Source of the DNA: an uncultured Alphaproteobacteria bacterium
GTDB lineage: Bacteria; Pseudomonadota; Alphaproteobacteria; UBA7887
NCBI GenBank assembly: GCA_913044255.1
Contig: CAJWOI010000198.1
Coordinates: 1-5,668, forward strand
Direction: 5' to 3'
Length of the DNA: 5,668 nucleotides
The notes beneath the pieces were generated by a model. The model worked only from the letters and a program-made list of their open reading frames with translations. It searched no databases and was not told where the DNA came from. A program made the position numbers and the translations under genes. Within the stretch, counting starts at the first letter, position 1. The number at the start of each line of letters is the position of its first letter. Positions 1-5,668 of this stretch are shown here, one piece after another.

Positions 1-66
1 CGACATATTGAGATGTGACGCATCCAGAGAATACACAAACCAACAGCACGGCTGCAAGGGTTGTGA

Positions 67-252
67 TTAGGCGGCTTTGTCTGCCCGGTCATTTTCGGGT
101 ATCTCCTCAAAGCGACAGGGGTGTGGACTTCTTGCTGGATATTCTTTGGAGCCCTCGTTGCGATTTGCCTGATATGGATGCACATTGTCATTCAACGAAT
201 GTTGCGTGCCGGAGCACCCGATCTCGCTCGCAGAATTGCCATGCACCCCTAG
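67..252 (+). pseudogene. 3' remnant of an MFS transporter resembling the nitrate/nitrite (NNP/NarK) family
   Basis: The frame starting at 67 gives 61 residues ending at a TAG at 250-252. It begins LGGFVCPVIFGYLL, continues through a hydrophobic helix (WIFFGALVAICLIWMHIVI), and ends in a short basic tail with RRIAMHP. The GGF-x-x-P-x-x-FGYL pattern followed by a last helix with an IWMH ending matches, from memory, the final two membrane segments of NarK-type nitrate/nitrite antiporters, which normally run to about 400-450 residues. Upstream, the same frame has stops at 64-66 and 16-18, and neither other frame gives the expected preceding helix, so the gene is broken, rearranged or mis-assembled near position 66. 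It runs convergently with the large gene ending at 745. The membrane-protein call is fairly secure; the nitrate substrate is an inference. Confidence 0.5.
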
Positions 253-744
253 GCATTAGTCGAAGATAATGCCTTTCGATGTTCACCGCAGACAGTGAGT
301 TATTTGTTGGCGCCGCGGCTTACGGCAGGCCCGGCGACTTGGCCCACGGGATGCGGGAGGGGATGAGCAGCAGCGCGATGGACTACAGAATGAAGTTCCT
401 TTTGCGGGCAGCGTTGAGGTCGGTTTGTTTGTCTTGATGAGGACCAACTTATGATCAAGACGGCGGCGACAACAACGCATCGGATGTTCGAGTGCGTAGA
501 GGCGGAGGGTGGAATCTTTCATGGCAAGACCTAGCGCATCATCAACTCGACCGGTACATCCATACGCGTCTGAAGTTGCTCCCCGGCCTGAGTGTTCCGG
601 GTCCATTCCTTCACGTTCAATTGGCCGAATGTTACGGGCGCCAATCGGAATCAGGAACTCAAACATCTGGCATGACGTCAACATCGGCGTCCTCGCCGAG
701 ACTGAGTTGGGTGACAATGCTGAAGGGAAGAGGTGCACTTTGCA
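253..744. other. Gene-free stretch, nothing recognised
   Basis: This 492-base stretch lies between the transporter remnant and the stop of the 1001-residue protein. Several overlapping open frames exist on both strands (for example 283-738 on the - strand and 492-779 and 509-808 on the + strand). None has a recognisable domain, a convincing ribosome binding site or a believable composition, and the + strand ones run into the 3' end of the large gene. A 5-bp stem with a 3-base loop (733-745, GTGCA/TGCAC) sits at the large gene's stop codon but has no following T-run, so I do not call it a terminator. The stretch may be decayed coding DNA, but I cannot assign it. Confidence 0.4.
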
Positions 745-3700
745 CTATTCTAACGTTGGCCTCGCAATTTCTCCTCTAAGTTGCGCCTCTCCTCCCTCCT
801 TCTCGTAGACACCGTAAAAAATTGAGCACGAGTCCAACCACAGGGTAAGCCGATGCATGTCCTCCTCCGGAAGGTTCACATCATAGTGATCCCCATCCTT
901 GAGTAATTCATAAAGCTTTGAGGCTCGTGCACCAAATTTGCCGGGAGTCGTACGATGCCGGTCGCCGTAGCTCCAGAAGCCGTAATCCCGAGCCAGGCTG
1001 TGGTAGGAGGCATACCATTTGTTCCTTCCCTTTGAGACCACTTCAGAATCAAGTCGTGGTGCTGTCTCCTTGTTTTCTTCGTGACATTTCACGCAATGTT
1101 TCTCTAACACCGGCTGTACTAATCTAGGGTAACTAAAGGGATTGCTCCCATCAACATCCGGCTTAATCCGCGACGGTGCCCTGCGTAACGCAATCGGCAA
1201 TTGTTTCGGTAAAGCGGGAGCGTGATGTCGTGATTCATGGCAACCCTGACAGAGCAATCGCTCTCCCGGTTGCACATAGGTTGCCGAACGCATAGACTGT
1301 ATCGCCAAGCCGCTGTCGTCCAGAGCCTGAAAAAACAGTTCCTTTCGCGCGGGAACAGTAAAATTTGCGCTTCCGTCTTCCTCAACCGGGACAGTGCCCA
1401 GTACATATCTTGCCAGGATCACTGAGTCCAGTCCTGTCGGCAACCGGTAACCAATCTCATGCGGCGGCTTCCCCGACGGTACAGACATGGGTATGATCTG
1501 AAAAATGCGCAATGCCTTAATGTCAGTAGCATGAGGCCACGGCTTCAAGCTGTCATAAACGTTCAGAACTGCCAACTCGCCCTCAGCTGACTTTCCCGGG
1601 GCCACACGGTCTGAAACCGGGGGAACAACCGGCGGCACCGTGCGTGCACGCAGCGGAGTCGGGTTGTGGCATGCAATCTTGGGATCGCGATAGATCAATT
1701 CCTTGTTGCCAAACACGTCCACCAGATAGATTCCATAATCTCCAGCTACATAATCCTTACCTTCTCGACCCATCTTTTCCGTCATATTTGCATCATATAC
1801 GCAGAGGTAATATTTTTCACTGAGCGGCCAAGCGTTTCCGTAGATCTGCGCGCCGCCTTGCGTCTCAGGAAATGCGACTTCCGGTGTTAATCGTTTCACA
1901 GGCGCCATCGCGTCGTCGTCCTCAACACGGGGATCGATCATAACCAATGAACCAAATGCTTGTCCGTGGTGAGGGGCTGCCGTGGCAACGTATCGTGCCG
2001 AATCAGGAATGGACCGAACATCCAACTCCATATCAGGGCGGAGTTCCCTCGGTGTAAAGTTGCCATGCATGGCTCGGGAATCGCGACCATCGGGCGACGT
2101 TACCCAAGGAAGATGCGCCGTGCAGCCATGACGATCGACATAGTCCCATCGGGTATACACTAACATCCCTGCATGATTCACGCTTGGATGCCACTCGTTC
2201 GTTTCATGTGGGCTCAAGCATCGAATATCGCCTCCTCCGGCTTCCATGTCATAGAGAGTGTAGGTGGGACAAACTCGCCCACAACGCAAATATCCCCCAC
2301 GGCGTTCGCTGATGAATACAATCCTTCCGTTGGGAAGCCAGCAAGGGTCGAAATCATTCCAACTGCCATCGGTCAACTGCTCTAACCCGCTGCCATCTAC
2401 ATTGATCTTGAAAAGATGATAGCAGCGCCCCACCGACCAGTGTCCGCGAGATGAGTCCGTATGATGTTTGTGTCGTTTGTCGCCCTCACATTCGACGTGG
2501 GCAAAGACGATCGATCTTCCGTCGTAAGAAAGATCCGGCGAAAGAAACGAACCGTTTGTGAGCTTTCTCCCTTTCAAACGGCCGCGTTGCACAACGGAGC
2601 CACCGGTCACATCGCGTATCTGCGGATGAGAACTCCACGGATTGGAGAGTACATAAAGCCCTCCGCCAGGCTTGGCGGTGACACCGTAATACTGGTCGCA
2701 CATGTGGTCATAATCGGAGCGATGCCGCTTCAGGAAAAGAATTTCGTCGAAGTCCAACAATGGATTTGAAAACGCGATTCTGCGACGGAGTCCGCAAGCT
2801 TTCTCGAACAACTGAAACCGTGCAGCGACATCTTTCACATCGACACCGGAAGCAGATGCTTGGAGCTGTGCCAGTTCCATTTCCAACCCAGCTAGGCCCG
2901 AAGCAACCGCTTTGAGATCCGCCAGAAGAACTGACGTGCGCCGCAAAACAATATCCAGCGGGTCACGATCGGAATCTAAAATCGACGAAGCTTTGTGGAA
3001 CGTCTGCTTGGCATATCGGGCGAATCGTTCACGCCGCTCTAAATCCCGGCACAACACTTCATACTGTTTTTTTAGTTCAGTATCGGGACCCGGCATACGC
3101 TTGGGAGACCGTGTAGGGGTTTTAGTCTCACGGGCTGTAAACCGCGCATCGTTGGACAGAATCCTCAACTCAGCCATTGAGGCCCAAGGCCCGCCATTAA
3201 TCTCAGAGAGTGCGCGCAGTTTCAGATAACGGCCTCTCACCGGAGATGCAAAACTGATGACATTCTCCTCTTCTGTTTTCTGAAACTGACCTTTGACAAG
3301 CGGTTCGTGAAAAACTTCCGACTTCTTACTCACGTAGAACTCGAAGTCCTTGATTGTCCCATTTTGATTGCTATCAGTTCGAGGCAGATAAACGAATCCT
3401 GACAATTCTCGCTCTGCGCCCAAGTCGATAATAAACTCATGGGGATACGGAAACACCTCATCACCGAACCGGGTATGCCAAATACTGCGCGGATCGCCAT
3501 CCATGGCCTTGTAGGATTCGTAACCCGGTGATTCAGAATCGGACCACACCTTAACAATCTTTACCTTCGTCTTCGCTAACGCCACCGAACATAAAGAAGC
3601 GAATAGAAACAAGACGATGAATGACATAACGCGCAAATTCTTGGTCGTCAAATCGGGCGTTACCCAGCTGGGAGCATATGAATCCTTGGCATCTTGCAGT

Positions 3701-3750
3701 TTGACTGCCTTAACGCATTCAGACACTTGGTTCAGTTTATGGATGTTCAT
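745..3750 (-). CDS. HzsA-related secreted protein with discoidin domain, beta-propeller and two CxxCH haem motifs
   Basis: A 1001-residue protein. A hydrophobic signal segment (residues 43-59, ending SVALA before K60) leads into a discoidin (F5/8 type C)-like domain at about 62-198, with DGDPRSIWHT and a GRYLKLRA strand. A charged, probably coiled-coil segment covers about 222-300. Then come DEILFLKRHRSDYDHMCDQYYG (about 335-356), PD40-type propeller blades (about 395-690; NVDGSGLEQLTDG, CWLPNGRIVFISERRGG, CGRVCPTYTLYDM) and an HzsA-like middle domain (about 720-830). C834QGCH838 and C886VKCH890 should each attach a c-type haem. The family takes its name from the hydrazine synthase alpha subunit; its role outside anammox is unknown to me, and no partner subunits lie nearby. 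It is probably exported. The start is uncertain: ATG 3750 has a weak TAGG six bases upstream, whereas ATG 3627 (residue 42) places the signal peptide at the N-terminus but lacks a clear ribosome site. The protein ends about 110 residues after the second haem motif. Confidence 0.9.
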   Translation of the reverse strand: MNIHKLNQVSECVKAVKLQDAKDSYAPSWVTPDLTTKNLRVMSFIVLFLFASLCSVALAKTKVKIVKVWSDSESPGYESYKAMDGDPRSIWHTRFGDEVFPYPHEFIIDLGAERELSGFVYLPRTDSNQNGTIKDFEFYVSKKSEVFHEPLVKGQFQKTEEENVISFASPVRGRYLKLRALSEINGGPWASMAELRILSNDARFTARETKTPTRSPKRMPGPDTELKKQYEVLCRDLERRERFARYAKQTFHKASSILDSDRDPLDIVLRRTSVLLADLKAVASGLAGLEMELAQLQASASGVDVKDVAARFQLFEKACGLRRRIAFSNPLLDFDEILFLKRHRSDYDHMCDQYYGVTAKPGGGLYVLSNPWSSHPQIRDVTGGSVVQRGRLKGRKLTNGSFLSPDLSYDGRSIVFAHVECEGDKRHKHHTDSSRGHWSVGRCYHLFKINVDGSGLEQLTDGSWNDFDPCWLPNGRIVFISERRGGYLRCGRVCPTYTLYDMEAGGGDIRCLSPHETNEWHPSVNHAGMLVYTRWDYVDRHGCTAHLPWVTSPDGRDSRAMHGNFTPRELRPDMELDVRSIPDSARYVATAAPHHGQAFGSLVMIDPRVEDDDAMAPVKRLTPEVAFPETQGGAQIYGNAWPLSEKYYLCVYDANMTEKMGREGKDYVAGDYGIYLVDVFGNKELIYRDPKIACHNPTPLRARTVPPVVPPVSDRVAPGKSAEGELAVLNVYDSLKPWPHATDIKALRIFQIIPMSVPSGKPPHEIGYRLPTGLDSVILARYVLGTVPVEEDGSANFTVPARKELFFQALDDSGLAIQSMRSATYVQPGERLLCQGCHESRHHAPALPKQLPIALRRAPSRIKPDVDGSNPFSYPRLVQPVLEKHCVKCHEENKETAPRLDSEVVSKGRNKWYASYHSLARDYGFWSYGDRHRTTPGKFGARASKLYELLKDGDHYDVNLPEEDMHRLTLWLDSCSIFYGVYEKEGGEAQLRGEIARPTLE

Positions 3751-3757
3751 TATTTAC

Positions 3758-3934
3758 CTACTGATGCCACTCCGGGACAACGAAACTCGATGTTTCTTCA
3801 AATGTCGGTTTACATCGAAAGTCAGCCGAATCTTAGGCAGTGACTTCTGAATCCGAGCTGACCCCTTCCGTAGCTGCCAAGGCGGCTGCATAGACAAACG
3901 TTAACAGGAAGAGAAACGATTTTACTGTCGGCAT
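3758..3934 (-). pseudogene. Broken 5' end of a secreted protein, possibly a GH29 alpha-L-fucosidase
   Basis: An ATG at 3934 opens a 33-codon frame ending in TAA at 3833-3835. The product starts MPTVKSFLFLLTFVYAAALA, a textbook signal peptide with one lysine, a hydrophobic core and an ALA cleavage site, followed by a short acidic stretch. Past the TAA the same frame continues for 24 codons to a TAG at 3758-3760 and reads CKPTFEETSSFVVPEWHQ near its end. From memory, this resembles the start of secreted GH29 fucosidases, where a P-T-x-E-S segment leads to V-P-E-W-[FY]-x-D-A-K-F-G. Here it stops right after the equivalent of PEWxQ, eight bases before the start of the large gene at 3750. I read it as the remains of a gene whose body was lost. 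The signal peptide is convincing; the fucosidase assignment rests on about 18 residues. A short, real secreted peptide of 33 residues is the alternative. Confidence 0.45.
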
Positions 3935-4232
3935 TCTTATGCCTAAAGTGTACTTGTAAGATCGCTCTTCTACACAGAATCCGACCGCTATTTGTCCAGC
4001 ACCCCGCACTGAGTTGAGCCATATAGGCCCTCATGGATCCGGGCTATGACTTGAGTCAATTCTTTTATGTTCTTACAGAGAGAGGCAATTTCCCGACTGG
4101 GGCGCCTAGTGCCCAGTTTCGCAGCCCAATTTCGTTTTGTCGTACCGAGCGGGACGTCCACCCGGTTGTTGGACTTCTGGTTTGGGCAGCGTTTGAGCAA
4201 CCGCGTCTCCACGTCCTGCGTGGTTAACCCCT

Positions 4233-4364
4233 CTATCGCTCCAGATGCCGCTTCAGGATTTCCATCTCGTGTTTCTGTACGAGAAGCTCCTGCGTCGATT
4301 CCAGCGCCCGGACATCTGCAGAATATTGCTTGAAGTATCAGAGATACTCGCCAAGTTGATCGAT
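4233..4364 (-). pseudogene. Possible decayed C-terminal coiled-coil fragment of an unidentified protein
   Basis: Reading down from 4364 the frame gives IDQLGEYL, an in-frame TGA at 4338-4340, then 34 residues to a TAG at 4233-4235. These include ALESTQELLVQKHEMEILKR, which has leucines and other hydrophobics at heptad-like spacing and alternating charge, as in a terminal coiled coil. The TGA could be a single-base change from an arginine CGA codon. Another TGA at 4365-4367 closes the frame upstream. I do not recognise the parent family, and chance composition cannot be excluded. Confidence 0.22.
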
Positions 4365-4431
4365 TCACTCGCGCGATAGAATGCAAGACCTTTTCCTTTC
4401 CTGACAGAAGTTCGCCCCCAGCAACTGCCCA

Positions 4432-4449
4432 AGCGCTTGGCCAAGCGCT
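4432..4449. repeat. Perfect 18-bp palindrome (with an overlapping 12-bp palindrome)
   Basis: AGCGCTTGGCCAAGCGCT at 4432-4449 equals its own reverse complement. The 12-base palindrome CCAAGCGCTTGG at 4429-4440 overlaps it, so CCAAGCGCT occurs twice as a direct repeat, 12 bases apart. It lies about 40 bases past the stop of the second HzsA-related gene. No T-run follows on either strand, so a standard intrinsic terminator is not supported. A protein-binding site, a cruciform-prone element or an mRNA 3' hairpin are possibilities. Confidence 0.6.
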
Positions 4450-4468
4450 AGCTCCACCACAATCCAGC

Positions 4469-4482
4469 TCGCGTTAACGCGA
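4469..4482. repeat. Perfect 14-bp palindrome just after the stop of the second HzsA-related gene
   Basis: TCGCGTTAACGCGA at 4469-4482 is a perfect inverted repeat with no spacer. It begins five bases beyond the TGA stop at 4488-4490, and 19 bases separate it from the 18-bp palindrome. Its position suggests a role at the 3' end of the transcript, such as a stabilising hairpin or part of a terminator. Without a T-run this remains inference. Confidence 0.5.
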
Positions 4483-4487
4483 CCGAA

Positions 4488-5668
4488 TCAATGAGCGGCT
4501 CGAACCGGGCTGGAAGTTTGAACAGGCCGATGCCAGAGGGACTCCCAATAGTCCTGCTCCACCTCATACGCGCTGGTTATATCTTCAGGTTTTGTACGAC
4601 TGGAAAGTACGCCATAGCGTTTCATTTCTCGAACCCAATCAACACGCGGGATAAAATCTGACATATCAAACCGCTTGTTTTGATCAAGGTAGTCCCTGCC
4701 TGCTGTCACAAGCGCAAGCAGAGCCTTGTAGCCGGGATCAGCTTTAGTCAAAAAAACGGCAGACCGCTTGGTGCTGGCAGTTCGACACAGGCCCCAACCT
4801 CCGGATTCTTCTGCCAACGGTGCAAGAAGCACCAATGATTTTTCCGGACGAGAAAGGTTAAACACTATATGGCGACTGGTCAAAAGTCGTGGATCGTCAA
4901 GGCTTGGCTGCCAGAAGGAGACGCCGCGCTCGTCAGCAAGGCTATACGGCAGGAGTCGGCTCGGTTGCTTATGACAGGCAGAGGTACAACGTTGCCTGAC
5001 AACTTTGGCGGCCGCTTTGGTCTCCAGCCAATCATGGCCGGTGTTGGCCTGATTGTTTTCAATGTAATTGCCGATCATCCCGCAGCCAAGCGCCGCATAG
5101 GTGCCGGGGTAGGCTGCAGCAGTCTCGATCCATAGTCGGAGCAGTTTTTTCTGATGCCCGGTGGCCGTCACGCCATAATGAGAACCGTCCAGCATGGTGA
5201 GCAGCTTACTCGCAGAGCTGCCAAGAGCTCGTGGTGCATAATTGCTTTTAGGTTGGTTGCGACCGTCGGCAAAAAGCCCGGCGACCGTGAGCATGTAATA
5301 ACTGTGACTGTAAATTGGCCCACGGTCGCCGGTGAGAAGGAGCCGTGCTGCGCGAGGTCCACCTCGTGCCGTCTCTTCGTAGCCGTGGCAGTCCACGCAA
5401 AGCGCGTCCAGGATAGGCTGCACATCGCGTGGAAAATCAATGACATCCGGCACATCATTGATCGGCTCGATCTTGGCGGGAGGCTTGCTCAATGCGTGTG
5501 TAGAGTGGAGGCTTGTGCCGGGGGTTTGCGCACGATGTTCGTGACAGCCAACGCAGCCAATCATCTCACCGGGTTGCACGCTGGTGAAACTCTGCATTCG
5601 CTTGACAGCCATGTCATCCTCATCAAGCGCAACAAAAAAAACGCTGCGTAAGGCCGGGACCTCGAAAT
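4488..5668 (-). CDS. C-terminal part of a second HzsA-related protein with CxxCH motifs and a CX3CH motif (5' end outside window)
   Basis: The frame is open to the window edge, so an internal ATG at 5612 is not the true start: upstream codons read FEVPALRSVFFVALDEDD, matching FTVPARKELFFQALDDSG in the neighbouring 1001-residue protein. About 392 residues are visible. CVGCH (5541-5555) and CVDCH (5385-5399) are 52 residues apart, exactly as in the neighbour. Then come a DGSHYGVT segment (neighbour: DGDHYDVN) and a long extension the neighbour lacks. That extension has a third motif, CTSACH (4971-4988, CX3CH spacing), an RHIVFNLSRPEKSLVLLAPL segment, a GGWGLC cysteine and a conserved-looking tail with DWVREMKRYGVL. 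These features fit the long form of the HzsA-related family. It is probably exported and binds two or three c-type haems; its substrate is unknown. The TGA at 4488-4490 is followed by two palindromes. Confidence 0.88.
   Translation of the reverse strand, partial: FEVPALRSVFFVALDEDDMAVKRMQSFTSVQPGEMIGCVGCHEHRAQTPGTSLHSTHALSKPPAKIEPINDVPDVIDFPRDVQPILDALCVDCHGYEETARGGPRAARLLLTGDRGPIYSHSYYMLTVAGLFADGRNQPKSNYAPRALGSSASKLLTMLDGSHYGVTATGHQKKLLRLWIETAAAYPGTYAALGCGMIGNYIENNQANTGHDWLETKAAAKVVRQRCTSACHKQPSRLLPYSLADERGVSFWQPSLDDPRLLTSRHIVFNLSRPEKSLVLLAPLAEESGGWGLCRTASTKRSAVFLTKADPGYKALLALVTAGRDYLDQNKRFDMSDFIPRVDWVREMKRYGVLSSRTKPEDITSAYEVEQDYWESLWHRPVQTSSPVRAAH

Larger units (their letters stand above)
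3935..4487. other. Intergenic stretch between the two HzsA-related genes, no intact gene
   Basis: Apart from the possible coiled-coil remnant (4233-4364) and the palindromes (4432-4449, 4469-4482), I recognise nothing here. The longest open frames (3988-4386 on the - strand; 4033-4227 and 4067-4333 on the + strand) overlap one another, show no domain and have no good ribosome site. A small 5-bp stem with a 5-base loop (CCACG/CGTGG, 4209-4223) is present without a T-run. The gap of over 550 bases to the broken gene at 3934, and over 700 to the next complete gene, argues against the two large genes sharing one compact operon. Confidence 0.45.

Noticed and set aside
441..545. + strand frame reading VRRGGGWNLSWQD, reminiscent of the RGGSW motif of formylglycine-generating-enzyme-like domains
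   Set aside because: Only about six residues fit; the frame is preceded by two stops, and the residues after the motif do not continue the family pattern in any frame.
283..738. 151-codon open frame on the - strand directly downstream of the large gene
   Set aside because: No recognisable domain, many cysteines and arginines in its second half typical of a non-coding frame, and no convincing ribosome site.
509..808. 99-codon + strand frame overlapping the 3' end of the large gene
   Set aside because: It starts at GTG, overlaps the well-supported - strand gene by 64 bases and has no domain.
3988..4386. 132-codon - strand frame between the two large genes
   Set aside because: No domain recognised and composition unlike the flanking genes; it overlaps the better-looking coiled-coil fragment in another frame.
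5154..5651. 165-codon + strand frame opposite the second HzsA-related gene
   Set aside because: It is antisense to a frame with clear haem motifs and paralogue similarity.
745..5668. Anammox hydrazine synthase locus
   Set aside because: Only alpha-like proteins are present, no beta or gamma subunit genes are seen, and the tyrosine haem ligand I recall for the true alpha subunit is absent at the expected position in both proteins.
1..5668. tRNA, rRNA, CRISPR array or complete insertion sequence
   Set aside because: I saw no cloverleaf, no regularly spaced repeats and no transposase with inverted ends.

Overview
The window looks like accessory chromosomal DNA from a member of the PVC group, most likely a planctomycete. 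This is inferred from gene content, because there is no rRNA or other marker. It carries two large, secreted, HzsA-related cytochrome-type proteins, a family named after the alpha subunit of anammox hydrazine synthase and common in Planctomycetota and relatives. Base composition looks close to balanced by eye.

Layout, left to right. At 67-252 on the + strand lies the last 61 codons of a major facilitator transporter resembling the nitrate/nitrite (NNP/NarK) family. Its upstream part is missing or scrambled, so it reads as a remnant. From 253 to 744 I recognise no gene. From 3750 down to 745 on the - strand is a complete gene for a 1001-residue protein: signal peptide, discoidin-like domain, coiled coil, beta-propeller with HzsA-like signatures, and two CxxCH haem-binding motifs. 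Just upstream of it, at 3934-3758, is a broken secreted-protein start whose second half resembles the N-terminus of a GH29 alpha-L-fucosidase. The stretch 3935-4487 has no intact gene. It holds a possible short coiled-coil remnant and, next to the stop of the following gene, two perfect palindromes. From the right edge (5668) down to 4488 on the - strand is the C-terminal part of a second HzsA-related protein, which continues beyond the window.

The two HzsA-related genes point the same way, and their C-terminal regions are clearly homologous, with the same 52-residue spacing between the first two CxxCH motifs. The second protein has a longer C-terminus with a third, unusual CX3CH motif, which the first lacks. 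They are probably exported, haem-bearing proteins with a redox or binding role, but the function of the family outside anammox bacteria is not known to me. Nothing else here (no hydrazine synthase beta or gamma genes) suggests anammox. The broken genes around them suggest a region that has undergone gene replacement and decay.
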